Assembly: GCF_021596505.1 (NCBI RefSeq)
Contig: NZ_PJIZ01000022.1
Coordinates: 24,510 to 88,509, forward strand
DNA length: 64,000 nucleotides
Reading direction: 5' to 3'
Origin: Nostoc sp. CMAA1605
Lineage (GTDB): Bacteria > Cyanobacteriota > Cyanobacteriia > Cyanobacteriales > Nostocaceae
Shown: in pieces, positions 52,460 to 62,143 of the stretch
Numbering within the stretch: the first letter of the stretch is position 1
Layout: every line of letters begins with the position of its first letter
The notes under the pieces: model-generated
What the model was told of the DNA's origin: nothing
The model's database searches: none
What the model saw: only the letters and a program-made list of their open reading frames with translations
Position numbers and translations under genes: made by a program

Positions 52460-54325
52460 ATGCAGACACAAGACAGGGTACAAGTCAATCAACTTGCAGA
52501 AGCGATCGCAGCTAGTCAACAATATTTGCTATCACTGCAAAATCCTGATGGTTACTGGTGGGCTGAGTTGGAGTCTAATGTTACTATCACGGCTGAGGTG
52601 GTTTTACTCCACAAAATTTGGGGAACTGATCAAACTAGACCTCTGCATAAAATAGCAGCATATCTGCGTTCCCAGCAACGGCAGCACGGAGGCTGGGAAT
52701 TATTTTATGATGATGGTGGTGAGTTGAGTACGTCTGTTGAGGCGTATATGGCGTTACGGTTGCTGGGTGTGCCGGCTAATGACCCAGATATGATACGGGC
52801 GCGAGATTTTATTCTCCAACGGGGCGGCATTAGTAAAACTCGCATCTTTACTAAGTTTCACTTGGCTTTGGTGGGTTGTTATGACTGGCGTGGTTTGCCT
52901 TCTCTCCCAGCTTGGGTGATGCTATTACCAAAAGAATTTCCGGTGAATATCTATGAAATGTCGAGTTGGGCGCGTTCTAGCACTGTGCCGTTATTAATTG
53001 TCTTTGACCAGAAACCTGTTTTTGCCGTTAATCCCAGTATTAATCTTGATGAGTTATACGCCGAAGGTGTAGAAAATGTCCAGTGGGAGTTACCCCGCAA
53101 TAATGACTGGACAGATTTATTTCTCACTCTCGATGCAGGATTTAAATTAGCCGAAAGTTTTAATTTTATTCCCTTCCGGGAAGAAGGTCTCAAAGCCGCA
53201 GAACAATGGATTTTAGAACGCCAAGAAGCTACAGGGGACTGGGGGGGAATTATTCCCGCTATGCTTAACTCTATGTTGGCTTTGCGGTGTCTAAATTATC
53301 ATGTCAATGATCCCGTTGTGGAACGGGGTTTGCAAGCCATTGATAACTTTGCCATTGAAACAGAAGATAGTTACTGTGTGCAGCCTTGTGTTTCGCCAGT
53401 GTGGGATACAGCTTGGGTAATACGAGCATTTATAGATTCTGGCATCGCCCCAGATCATCCAGCGATCGCTAAAGCAGGAGAATGGTTATTACAAAAGCAA
53501 ATCCTCGACTATGGTGATTGGATGGTGAAAAATCCCCAAGGGAAACCAGGGGCTTGGGCATTTGAGTTTGACAATCGATTTTATCCCGATGTCGATGATA
53601 CAGCTGTAGTAGTTATGGCACTGTACGCCGCCAAGCTACCCAATGAACAATTAAAACAGATGGCTTGCGATCGCGCCTTGAAGTGGGTAGAGTCAATGCA
53701 GTGTAAATCTGGTGGTTGGGCAGCTTTTGATATTAATAATGACCAAGATTGGCTTAACGCCATACCCTACGGTGATTTAAAAGCAATGATTGACCCCAAC
53801 ACAGCCGATGTCACCGCTAGAGTTTTAGAAATGCTGGGTTTATGCGACTTATCTATTGCACCGCACAACCTAGAACGGGCGTTAAATTATTTATTAAACG
53901 AACAAGAAGCAGAAGGTTGTTGGTTTGGACGTTGGGGTGTAAATTACATTTATGGGACAAGTGGTGTACTTTCAGCATTAGCTGCGATCGCCAAAGGCGG
54001 GTCTTCGACCATCGCACCTACAAAATATCAACGTCAAATCGAACGTGGTGCAGCTTGGTTAGTTAGCTGTCAAAACCCTGATGGCGGTTGGGGTGAAACC
54101 TGCCAAAGTTACAATGATCCTAGTCTCAAAGGCAAAGGACGCAGCACCGCCTCCCAAACAGCTTGGGCAATTATTGGTTTAATAGCAGCCGGAGAAGCCA
54201 CCGGTAAATTTGCTCGTGAATCTCTAGCCAAAGGAATTAATTATCTAGTATCCACTCAAAATCAGATGGTAGCTGGTTTGAAGCAGACTTCACAGGTACA
54301 GGCTTCCCCTGTCACTTTTATCTGA
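52460..54325 (+). CDS. shc: Squalene-hopene cyclase
   Basis: A 621-residue class II triterpene cyclase. The catalytic acid motif is DVDDTA (D-x-D-D) in FYPDVDDTAVVV. QW repeats appear along the chain (LLSLQNPDGYWWAELE, QRQHGGWELFYDDGG, MQCKSGGWAAFDINN, CQNPDGGWGETC, LKGKGRSTASQTAW). It folds squalene into hopene, the hopanoid backbone that stiffens cyanobacterial membranes. Length and motifs are normal. It is divergent from hpnB. The start at 52460 agrees with the family. Confidence 0.96.
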   Translation: MQTQDRVQVNQLAEAIAASQQYLLSLQNPDGYWWAELESNVTITAEVVLLHKIWGTDQTRPLHKIAAYLRSQQRQHGGWELFYDDGGELSTSVEAYMALRLLGVPANDPDMIRARDFILQRGGISKTRIFTKFHLALVGCYDWRGLPSLPAWVMLLPKEFPVNIYEMSSWARSSTVPLLIVFDQKPVFAVNPSINLDELYAEGVENVQWELPRNNDWTDLFLTLDAGFKLAESFNFIPFREEGLKAAEQWILERQEATGDWGGIIPAMLNSMLALRCLNYHVNDPVVERGLQAIDNFAIETEDSYCVQPCVSPVWDTAWVIRAFIDSGIAPDHPAIAKAGEWLLQKQILDYGDWMVKNPQGKPGAWAFEFDNRFYPDVDDTAVVVMALYAAKLPNEQLKQMACDRALKWVESMQCKSGGWAAFDINNDQDWLNAIPYGDLKAMIDPNTADVTARVLEMLGLCDLSIAPHNLERALNYLLNEQEAEGCWFGRWGVNYIYGTSGVLSALAAIAKGGSSTIAPTKYQRQIERGAAWLVSCQNPDGGWGETCQSYNDPSLKGKGRSTASQTAWAIIGLIAAGEATGKFARESLAKGINYLVSTQNQMVAGLKQTSQVQASPVTFI

Positions 54326-54379
54326 AATACCACTATTACCAACAATATTTCCCCTTAATTGCCCTGGGTAAATATCAAA

Positions 54380-54536
54380 AGATTGGGAATAGGGAATAGG
54401 GAATAGGGAATAGGGAATGGGAATGGGGACTGGGGACTGGGGACTGGGGACTGGGGACTGGGACTGGGGACAAGGAAGAATGATATTCCCAATGCCCAAT
54501 GCCCAATGCCCAATGCCCCATGCCCCATGCCCAAAA
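54380..54536. repeat. GGGAATA, GGGGACT and CCAATGC heptamer arrays
   Basis: Four or five GGGAATA copies, six GGGGACT copies, then CCCAATG/CCCCATG copies. The array lies between the convergent ends of shc and the carotenoid protein gene. Confidence 0.88.
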
Positions 54537-54599
54537 AAAGGGGAAACAAGGTAAAGCACCTAATTTCCCCGTCTTCAGCAACACTGAAATTCTTTATGT

Positions 54600-55121
54600 T
54601 TAGACTTGAGTTTGCAGCACTTGTTTCAAGAAAGAGACTAAATCATCCGTGTCTAATGATTGCAGACTGCTTAAAACTTCTGTAGCTTGGTCTGAGGGGA
54701 TGTAGTCGTCTGGGATGTCGATAACGGTGCTGCCTAATCTTTGTCCTAAGTAATACCAAAAAGCTAATTTCTCTTCGGCTTTGAGTGCGCCATATTCGCC
54801 TGTGGGAATTTTTGTGCCACCCTGCGCTAGTTCCACCATCGCTTTACTCGGATGGGGATCTAACATGGTTTCATCTTGATCATTTCTGGTAGCCGGTAGC
54901 AAATCACGCAAGGCAAAAATCTGTTCTTCTGGGGAAACTTGCTGAATTTGGGCTACTAATTCCGCAGCTTTTTGTGTGGGTAATTTATCTATATCACTGG
55001 TGCAGATTGTATCACTAACTTGGTCGAACAATGCACCCAATACTACCAGGCGATCGTCTATATCTAATTGCTGAAAATGTGCTGCGGCTTGTTCTACGGG
55101 ATTAACATTGGTAGAAGTCAT
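54600..55121 (-). CDS. Helical carotenoid protein (OCP N-terminal domain homologue)
   Basis: A 173-residue all-helical protein equivalent to the N-terminal carotenoid-binding domain of orange carotenoid protein, without the C-terminal NTF2 domain. Conserved segments are HFQQLDIDDRLVVLGALFDQ near the start and KAEEKLAFWYYLGQRLGS, which corresponds to KLGFWYELGR of OCP, with the carotenoid-contacting Trp kept. The first OCP tryptophan (LLWFAYLEM region) is replaced (VLGALFDQV), so pigment contacts may differ. HCPs quench singlet oxygen or phycobilisome excitation depending on clade; the clade cannot be assigned here. A strong AGGAGG lies five bases before the ATG. Confidence 0.88.
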   Translation of the reverse strand: MTSTNVNPVEQAAAHFQQLDIDDRLVVLGALFDQVSDTICTSDIDKLPTQKAAELVAQIQQVSPEEQIFALRDLLPATRNDQDETMLDPHPSKAMVELAQGGTKIPTGEYGALKAEEKLAFWYYLGQRLGSTVIDIPDDYIPSDQATEVLSSLQSLDTDDLVSFLKQVLQTQV

Positions 55122-55630
55122 AAAGCCCTCCTAAAAGACTATTATCAATTTGTCACCAAGGCAAATGTAATTTTTTATGGATTCAAATCATTTTTAATTT
55201 TATTCACTAAGTAAAAAAGTCAACGCCAAATTAAATTTGCCAAATAATTGTGTTCACTTCGTTTAAGTTAAAAAAATATCTATGTTTAAAACACTATAAA
55301 AAGGCAGACGTAATTATATGAAAAAATAAATTTAAACCAGTCAAAAGGTAGAGGTTTTATTTTTCAATTTAATTTATATTCAAAAAATACAAAGCAAAGG
55401 GCGTTACGAGCTTTAGGTGCATCTCACCTATCAAAAAAATAAAAATAACAAAAGTAGATATTTAAAAATTGGTCAACCATCTACTTCATGAAAACGACTA
55501 AGTTTTCTGACTATTTGAATTCTCATAAGTAGGCAGACATAATCAAATATAAAATGTCATAAATTAAAAGCTCCCGTTAATCTAGCGGTATAACGGGAGA
55601 GAACATCATTTATGTAGCAATGCTACTTAT
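55122..55630. other. AT-rich gap upstream of the carotenoid protein gene
   Basis: The gap contains the carotenoid protein promoter region and long A/T runs. An inverted repeat AGTAGAT / ATCTACT lies at about 55454-55486. No gene, array or insertion sequence is visible. Confidence 0.5.
55563..55599 (-). terminator. Intrinsic terminator of the BioU-like gene
   Basis: CTCCCGTTA (55571-55579) and TAACGGGAG (55591-55599) form a 9-bp stem. Read on the minus strand, the stem is followed by CTTTTAATTT and begins about 30 bases after the stop codon of the BioU-like gene. Confidence 0.8.
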
Positions 55631-56641
55631 CTATTTCACAAACTGGGGCATAATTTCGGCGGCTGTAAATATACCATGAATGCCACGTTGATGTAATTGT
55701 ATGCCAGCTTTGAGATAACCAAAAGCGGGGCCGCAGACATTAGCAGCCATACTGGTTTCGTCACCTAAAGTGAAAGTATGGGTAGAAATCTTACCTTCAA
55801 AGGTGCGTCCTGTAACTTTAACGTTGGTGCTGAGGGGCTTTTTAGGGTTGCGGGTATCGACTACACCACCAACAGTGACGCGATCGCGATCCACTATTCC
55901 TGCTAACTCTAGCATCACATCATCGGCGTGTTCCATATTTTCTAAGGTCAACACACCGTTAGTTTTATCTAGTAGTGCTTCGACTTCGGCATCAGTCATG
56001 GCGCGTGCAGCTTCTACTGTATAACCTGGCATATGCCCAATATCTTCCCGCACAGTTGCACGATAAGCTTCCCAGTTGGCAATACCTACACCAAAGGTAA
56101 TCTCTACTTTGTGGATTTCCCCATAGCTTTGGGCGGCTAAAGCGGCGGCGGCGGTTAATAGCCCTGGTGTTGCACCACAGCCTGTCATGTAGGTAATTCC
56201 GGCTGCTTGCAGTTCGTCTTTCATCGCAATTAGCTGTTCTACTGCACTAGTGCGTTTAATCGCATCCACTAGTACACCACGCCAACCCGATTGGATAAAC
56301 TGACGCGCAACAGAAGGAATAAAATCATTGGGGAGGTTAGGTAATGCCAAAAAATAACCATCTACAGGTTGCGCGCTGTCGATTAAGTCTTGAATACTGT
56401 TATTGGTTAAATTGCCGATAGGTTCTAGATAACCCACTGAACCTTGAGACTGATAGCTAGCAATGCAGTCTTTAAAATTCAAACCAGTCGCCCCGTAAAC
56501 ATAACCTTTTTGGTCTGCGACTGCGACTAAATTCATTTCCCGTTTCCCAGCCAACACCTTAGCGGCGGCTTGTCCGAGTCCACCGAAACCCAATACTCCC
56601 ACACGTATAGCTGGCGCAATATTTGCTGTACTCATAGTCAA
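55631..56641 (-). CDS. bioU: BioU-like (S)-8-amino-7-oxononanoate synthase, saccharopine-dehydrogenase-like
   Basis: A 336-residue protein with a Rossmann NAD(P) motif, [17 protein letters not shown]. It matches the cyanobacterial proteins once called saccharopine dehydrogenase-like oxidoreductases, of which one was shown to be BioU, a single-turnover enzyme that replaces BioA in biotin synthesis by giving up a lysine amine. The reactive-lysine region is probably [12 protein letters not shown] (Lys129 here, consistent with the position known as Lys124). Other conserved blocks are [20 protein letters not shown] and [19 protein letters not shown]. An alternative Met at residue 3 would shorten it. 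The homology to BioU is from memory, so the function is likely but not certain. Confidence 0.68.
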   Translation of the reverse strand: MTMSTANIAPAIRVGVLGFGGLGQAAAKVLAGKREMNLVAVADQKGYVYGATGLNFKDCIASYQSQGSVGYLEPIGNLTNNSIQDLIDSAQPVDGYFLALPNLPNDFIPSVARQFIQSGWRGVLVDAIKRTSAVEQLIAMKDELQAAGITYMTGCGATPGLLTAAAALAAQSYGEIHKVEITFGVGIANWEAYRATVREDIGHMPGYTVEAARAMTDAEVEALLDKTNGVLTLENMEHADDVMLELAGIVDRDRVTVGGVVDTRNPKKPLSTNVKVTGRTFEGKISTHTFTLGDETSMAANVCGPAFGYLKAGIQLHQRGIHGIFTAAEIMPQFVK

Positions 56642-57442
56642 TTAATTAAGTTGAATCACAAGCTTTGAGTATGAACCATTTTGGCTGATGGCAACTCCAA
56701 GCTATAAAGGTTAATTATGCTTCATTATCCTGGTTTCTTCCCCAACCAGATCAGTTTTTTCACCAGAAATTTTTGCGGAGTCGTTCAGACTTGAGGAAAT
56801 TTTCACGCACAACTTGATTAAAAATTCACTGGCAATAGCTTTCCCCTAGCGAAACCGCATTTTTTAGTATAAAAATATATTTATATCTAAATATATTTAC
56901 TGTCAACAGCTATAGGAATCCGCTTTGATTCCTGAAATTATTTGGGTAGGGAGGGAATAGGGAACAGGAAAGAAGGAATCAAAGTGTACTAAGTTCTTTT
57001 CAAAAATCAAATAGGAATCCTATAGGTGCAGTATCCTCACGCAAAAGTAGAATTTATTTATTTATTTAATTAGTTAGTGATTTTCGATCAGGTGAATACA
57101 CGGAAGACAAAATCTATTAGTGTAAATCACAATATACTTAATATTAACTAATAGCTTCATCATAAAATTACCAATTTCCTCCGATGTAAGCAATATTTCT
57201 TGTATTCTACCTGCTTCCATTTCATTCCTAATGATAACTACGAATATTCAAATAATTTGATTATTTTACTTAGGAATAGAAAGTTTAGTATGCAATATCC
57301 TTAATTATACAATTAAATACATTCTTAATAAGATACACCTAGTTTTATCTTATTTCGGTTACTTAATTTTCATAATAATTCATGAGTAACTTGATTATTC
57401 TAAATTTTCTAAGTATTACAGCCAGCTATTCACACTTGAAAA
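56642..57442. other. Gene-poor AT-rich gap with an inverted-repeat element
   Basis: The gap contains the BioU-like promoter region, the 116-bp repeat listed separately at 56910-57025, and about 400 bases of AT-rich sequence before the MBOAT gene. No gene is convincing. The base composition drops clearly from here through the next three genes. Confidence 0.5.
56910..57025 (+). repeat. CTATAGGAATCC element, left copy
   Basis: The element starts CTATAGGAATCCGCTTTGAT and ends ATAGGAATCCTATAG. Its ends are imperfect inverted repeats. A second copy in opposite orientation is at 60932-61060, with over 85% visible identity except for a variable heptamer run in the middle. The two copies bracket the MBOAT, SGNH and esterase genes. 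Confidence 0.85.
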
Positions 57443-58960
57443 ATGTTATTTCCTACATACGAATTTTTAGTTTTCTTCATCATTACATTTGCCTGTATTA
57501 GTCTTTTAAAAAAGCACGTAAATACCTATAAATACTTTGTTCTTCTTATTAATATAATTTTTTATTCTTTTTTCGGCTTAAAATTTTTAGAACTATTAAT
57601 CATAAACATCATCATTAATTATCTAATTCTTGAAGGCATAAATACAAATAAAAACAAACTTCCGTTTCTAATTTCTGGCATACTTTTGAATCTAAGTTAT
57701 TTAGGCTTCTTTAAATACTATAATTTTTTCATAGATTCTTTACAAGAAATCTTTAATATACTCAAAATTTCGAGCGACATTCAAATTTTATCTGTATTAG
57801 TTCCAGTCGGGATTTCTTTCTACACATTCCGTATTATTTCCCATTTAATTGACTCCTACAAAAATCAACTTCCCTGCCCAAAGTTTTTAGATTATCTAGT
57901 ATATATTACTTATTTTCCTCAAATAGCTTCAGGGCCGATAGCTAGAGCCAAAGAATTTTATCAGCAGTTAAACAGTGATCAAAAATATAACTATCAGACA
58001 GAAAGAGTCGTGATATTAATAATTTCTGGGCTGTTTAAAAAATATACATTATCAAGCTTTCTGTTTAACTTCACCCAATCACCTTTTCAAATACCAGAAC
58101 AATATTCCAGTTTTGACCTAATTCTCGCCGCACTGGCTTATTCTTGTTATATTTACGTTGATTTTAGTGGCTACTCTGATTTAGCAAATGCTATTTCTAG
58201 CCTCTTAGGATTTCCACCAGTTCCAAATTTTAATATGCCTTATTGCGCGCAAAGTTTACAGGATTTTTGGCGGAGATGGCACATTAGTCTGTCGCAATGG
58301 TTGCGAGATTATTTATATATTTCCTTGGGTGGAAGTCGCAAAGGTTATTGGAGAAAGTATTTTAATTTGCTGATGACAATGGTAATTGGTGGTTTTTGGC
58401 ATGGTGCGGGCTTAAATTTCCTAATTTGGGGATTCTTACACGGAATTGGTTTAGTTGTTACTCACCTTTGGCAAGATTTAATTAAAAATTTTAAAAAACA
58501 AAAACAATCTCATCAAGACTCATTAAATCATCACATTATTGTTGCCTCCAAGATTAGCCACAGGCAAGTATTTATTGGTTGGCTACGGTTTTATTTTCAA
58601 AGAATTACATCTATATTGAGACCGACATTTGCTTGTATATTGACCTTCAGTTACGTGACTTTATGTTGGATATTCTTCAATACTTCCAACTGGGAAACAT
58701 CATTAAAGTTCTTGCAGCAGATGGTAAATACGTCATCAAATATAGAGGTGCGATCGCAATTTAATGTCTGGCAATTATACATAACCTTTATCATCATATT
58801 TATCATGAACTTTTATGGAGATAAATTTAGTGGTTACTTACAAAATATCCTGTCGAAATCTAATCTAATTATACAAACAATCTTGATATCTACTCTTCTC
58901 TATACAGTTTTTAGATTAGGGCCAAATACTGTACCACCATTTGTTTATTTTGGTTTCTAG
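57443..58960 (+). CDS. MBOAT-family O-acyltransferase (AlgI-like)
   Basis: A 505-residue polytopic protein with about ten membrane helices and the AlgI/DltB-type features: VPVGISFYTFRIISHLIDSY, YFPQIASGPIARAKEFYQQL, FSGYSDLANAISSLLGF, FWRRWHISLSQWLRDYLYIS, LGGSRKG and the catalytic His in MVIGGFWHGAGLNFLIWG. MBOAT proteins of this type pass acetyl groups across the membrane to extracellular polysaccharides. It is first in a cassette with an SGNH protein and a secreted esterase. The low GC content and the flanking repeats suggest a distinct history for the cassette. Confidence 0.92.
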   Translation: MLFPTYEFLVFFIITFACISLLKKHVNTYKYFVLLINIIFYSFFGLKFLELLIINIIINYLILEGINTNKNKLPFLISGILLNLSYLGFFKYYNFFIDSLQEIFNILKISSDIQILSVLVPVGISFYTFRIISHLIDSYKNQLPCPKFLDYLVYITYFPQIASGPIARAKEFYQQLNSDQKYNYQTERVVILIISGLFKKYTLSSFLFNFTQSPFQIPEQYSSFDLILAALAYSCYIYVDFSGYSDLANAISSLLGFPPVPNFNMPYCAQSLQDFWRRWHISLSQWLRDYLYISLGGSRKGYWRKYFNLLMTMVIGGFWHGAGLNFLIWGFLHGIGLVVTHLWQDLIKNFKKQKQSHQDSLNHHIIVASKISHRQVFIGWLRFYFQRITSILRPTFACILTFSYVTLCWIFFNTSNWETSLKFLQQMVNTSSNIEVRSQFNVWQLYITFIIIFIMNFYGDKFSGYLQNILSKSNLIIQTILISTLLYTVFRLGPNTVPPFVYFGF

Positions 58961-58978
58961 CTATTTTCTACTAATATT

Positions 58979-59973
58979 ATGCAAGACTTAAAGTTTTTAA
59001 CCCTTTGTGGTTTAGTTTCATTCTGTCTCATCATGGTTAATAAGCCTCTTTTTTTAAGAGTTTAGCATCTAGTAAAATTGCTCCTAAAGAAATTAAACAG
59101 GCTGCTCAACAAATTAAGTTAGAAGGGTTTAGTAAAGTTGAATCTGATTTTTGGGACAGTATCAAAGAAATTAACGGTAAATCACAAATAATTGCCCAAG
59201 CTAAAGCCTCGGATATCAAAACTGAAACTAAGATTCAGAAAAAACCAGTAACTACTAGTCCAAAACAATCATTGACTAGTCCGCCTGTCAAGCAACTAGA
59301 ACCAGCCAAACGTTTTTTATTTCTGGGTGATTCTATTATGGGTTTTCTGGGAGTTGCATTTGAGAATAACGTCAAAAAATCAGATTACGGATTGGAACAA
59401 ATCAAAGTCTTTTATAAAATTTCTACGGGACTAAATCGCATCGACTTTTATGATTGGTATTCACACACACGAGAACTTATTCAACAGAATAACCCTGATG
59501 TTATGGTAGTAATTTTTGGTGGTAATGACGATCAAAATATTTTAGATGCCAATAAGAAGTTCCACGAAGAATTAACTCCAGGATGGGAAAAAGCTTATGA
59601 AGAGCGTGTGGAAAGATATGCTAAATTGCTGGATGAATATCCTGTAAAAAAAGTTTACTGGATAGGTCATCCTATATCTAATGTGGCTAGATATAATAAG
59701 TTCTTTCCAATTTTTAATCGGATTTATAAAAAAGTCTCATTAGTCCATCCTAAAATTGAATTTGTTGATTATTGGAATACCTTTGCTGTCAATGGTAAAT
59801 TTTATCCTATAGCTGCTGATAGTACGGGTAGAAAAGCAAGGGTTAGATATAATGATGGGCTACACCCTACTGAACATGGAGCAAAAATTATGATGGAAAT
59901 TCTCAAAAAACACATGATAGAAGAGGGTGTTTTAAGACCAAAATCGAAACCACTAACACAGACTCAAAAATAA
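58979..59973 (+). pseudogene. Membrane-anchored SGNH/GDSL (DUF459-like) protein, frameshifted in a T7 run
   Basis: The ATG at 58979, 18 bases after the MBOAT stop codon, opens a frame with a membrane anchor (LTLCGLVSFCLIMV) that hits TAG 25 codons later. If one T is added to the seven-T run at 59049-59055, the frame continues as LFFKSLASSKIAPKEIKQAA through a helical linker into the SGNH domain, giving 331 residues. The catalytic blocks are intact: FLGDSIMG, VIFGGNDD and DGLHPTEHG. DUF459-like SGNH proteins act with MBOAT acyltransferases as periplasmic acetyltransferases. An internal TTG at 59272 could yield only the soluble domain. The break may be an assembly error, a real mutation or a slippage-prone site. 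Confidence 0.82.
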
Positions 59974-60004
59974 TTGAAAATCTTCTCTTAAGTTAATTAG
60001 TTTC

Positions 60005-60919
60005 ATGATGCTGAAAAAAAAATCTTATCGTTTTTATATAATTGCTGCCATTATCTCTCTAGCCATTACGCTTTTGAATTGGGAACAAGCATTTGCCAAT
60101 ACCACTTTACAGGTAAAGCAACAAAAAAATTATGCTTTAGAGCGTAATATTACTTACGAAACAGTCAACTCTCATCAATTAACACTAGATGTTTATAAAA
60201 ACCCAAAATCTGGCTTACGTCCTACATTAATGGTAATTCATGGCGGAGGTTGGATCAAAGGTAAAAAAGAAGATGAATTATTTTTTAAGCCTTATTTTGA
60301 TTGGGGATTTTCTGTAGTCAATATTGAGTATAGATTAGCAAATGTCGCACTAGCACCAGCAGCCGTGGAAGATGCTGTATGTGCTTTAAATTGGGTGATG
60401 AGTAATGCGTCAAAATATAACTTCGATACGAAAAAAATTGTTTTGACTGGATTTTCCGCAGGGGGACATTTAGCATTAACTACAGGAATGATGCCTGATG
60501 TGACAAAATTTAATCAAAATTGTCCAGAAAGTCAACAAACAAAAGTTGCTGCTATAGTTAATTGGTCTGGAATTACGGATGTTAATGATTTGTTAGTTGG
60601 TCGTAATCAAAAGTATTTTGCTGTGCAGTGGTTTGGTAATCGTAATTCCCCAAGAGAAATGGAAATTGCTAGAAATGTTTCTCCGATTAACTTTGTGCGT
60701 CGTAATCTACCCCCAATTCTGACTATACATGGAGAAAAAGATAATTTTGTGCCTTACGGCCATGCAATTAGATTACATCAAGCATTGCGTCACGTTGGAA
60801 CAGTAAATCAATTATTTACTGTTAAGGGTGCAGAACATGGAGGTTTTAGTAAGGTGCAGAAAAAGCAAATTTATGCCACTATTAAAACCTTCTTGATTAA
60901 GCAAGGCGTAATTAAATAA
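60005..60919 (+). CDS. Secreted alpha/beta-hydrolase (esterase/lipase-like)
   Basis: A 304-residue protein with a signal peptide (FYIIAAIISLAITLLNWEQA, likely cut near AFA). The alpha/beta-hydrolase motifs are the oxyanion HGGGWIKG, nucleophile elbow GFSAGGH, acid Asp in GEKDNFVP and His in GAEHGGF, placing it in the HGGG/BD-FAE-like carbohydrate-esterase group. It could remove acyl groups from polysaccharide, opposing the MBOAT/SGNH pair, or act on peptides or lipids. It follows the SGNH gene by 31 bases on the same strand and is the last gene of the bracketed cassette. Confidence 0.88.
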   Translation: MMLKKKSYRFYIIAAIISLAITLLNWEQAFANTTLQVKQQKNYALERNITYETVNSHQLTLDVYKNPKSGLRPTLMVIHGGGWIKGKKEDELFFKPYFDWGFSVVNIEYRLANVALAPAAVEDAVCALNWVMSNASKYNFDTKKIVLTGFSAGGHLALTTGMMPDVTKFNQNCPESQQTKVAAIVNWSGITDVNDLLVGRNQKYFAVQWFGNRNSPREMEIARNVSPINFVRRNLPPILTIHGEKDNFVPYGHAIRLHQALRHVGTVNQLFTVKGAEHGGFSKVQKKQIYATIKTFLIKQGVIK

Positions 60920-60931
60920 ATAAGTTTTAGA

Positions 60932-61060
60932 TATAGGATTCCTATCTGATTTTTGAAAAGAACTCAGTACACTTTGATTCCTTCTTTCCTGTTCCCTGTT
61001 CCCTGTTTCCTGTTCTCTCCCTACGCAAATAATTTCAGGAATCAAAGCGGATTCCTATAG
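60932..61060 (-). repeat. CTATAGGAATCC element, right (inverted) copy
   Basis: It is the reverse-orientation partner of the element at 56910. The middle contains extra GTTCCCT-type heptamers, making it about 13 bases longer. It starts 12 bases after the esterase stop codon, so it may also serve as a terminator. Confidence 0.85.
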
Positions 61061-61097
61061 TAAAAAAGTAAGAAATTAGGAAGCTGTTTATGTTGAT

Positions 61098-62108
61098 TTA
61101 ATACCTAATCTCCAAATCATTCATTACCTGCAACCATTTATCTGGTGTTGGTAATGTTTCCTTGAGAAAGTCTACTGTAAGATGACTGGCGTTAGCTTTA
61201 TATAAAAGAGTGGCGTAGCTAAAACAGCTAGCTGGTTTCTTGAAATTATCTTGACCATAAAGCGAAATCAATTCTGTGAGTTTTTCTTCTACTTTCAGAA
61301 TGATTGTAGGAGCAAAGCTGAGTAAATGATTTACCCACTTTTGCTTTTCACGCATAAAAGCTGCTACATCTCGATGAGAAGAGGTTTTAAAATCATTACA
61401 GATGGCTTGAATTTTATCCCACTTATAACTACCCCACGGTTTAGCCTGCATCACGGGTAATTGCCATTTAATCATCTCGTCGTGCCAATAGTCTTTAGGG
61501 GCTTGTACCTGTACAATCTCAAAGGTAGGTAAAATTAATGCAGTTAATCTCCCTCCATGACAAGCACCTGTATCAATACCGTATATTTTTCCTGTGATAA
61601 TTAACGGTTCATTTCCGACAACATGATGACCAAAGATAACTGGTTTTGCGCCAGTATACAACTGACTCCAGTAAGTCCTACCATAGAGTTTTTCTAGATG
61701 CTTTTCCCCAGCCGTACAGCCACATAAAACCTCTTCTTTTTGCTGATGGAGGGGTATACCATCTTCTACAGCCGCATGGACGAAAATGGCGTTTTCCGTT
61801 TCATGATAATAGGGTAAATGACTCACCCATTCTAAAAATTCTATATAGCGATCGCCAAATTGTAACTTGACGATTTCCTGTGAATAGGAGAGAGTCTGAC
61901 GTAGGTGCTTACGTTCATGATTTCCCATCAACACAATTGTGTTAGGACGTTGTTTGAGAAATTCGTATACTTTCACGGAATCAACACCGCGATCAACGAT
62001 ATCACCTAATGAAATTAAACAATCTTCCTCTGTAAGTTTGACTTTGGTTAATAGGTGAAGTAATTCTTCATAGCAACCATGAATGTCACCAACTACTATC
62101 GTTCGCAT
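61098..62108 (-). CDS. PPP-family metallophosphatase
   Basis: A 336-residue protein with the PPP signature series GDIHGCYEEL, SLGDIVDRGVDS and LMGNHERKH, plus later metal ligands in IFGHHVVG and GIDTGACHGG. These place it with bacterial serine/threonine protein phosphatases or symmetrical Ap4A hydrolases. The C-terminal 100 residues are helical and not part of the conserved core. The window also encodes a Hanks-type kinase, but nothing links them. The gene is divergent from the following membrane-protein group, with 35 bases between the starts, so they share a promoter region. Confidence 0.9.
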   Translation of the reverse strand: MRTIVVGDIHGCYEELLHLLTKVKLTEEDCLISLGDIVDRGVDSVKVYEFLKQRPNTIVLMGNHERKHLRQTLSYSQEIVKLQFGDRYIEFLEWVSHLPYYHETENAIFVHAAVEDGIPLHQQKEEVLCGCTAGEKHLEKLYGRTYWSQLYTGAKPVIFGHHVVGNEPLIITGKIYGIDTGACHGGRLTALILPTFEIVQVQAPKDYWHDEMIKWQLPVMQAKPWGSYKWDKIQAICNDFKTSSHRDVAAFMREKQKWVNHLLSFAPTIILKVEEKLTELISLYGQDNFKKPASCFSYATLLYKANASHLTVDFLKETLPTPDKWLQVMNDLEIRY

Positions 62109-62143
62109 GATGCCAAATTTATTAAAAAACTTATATTTATGAC

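Noticed and set aside
54290..54584. Three overlapping reverse-strand frames rich in PQSPVPSP
   Set aside because: These are heptamer-repeat translations between shc and the carotenoid protein gene.
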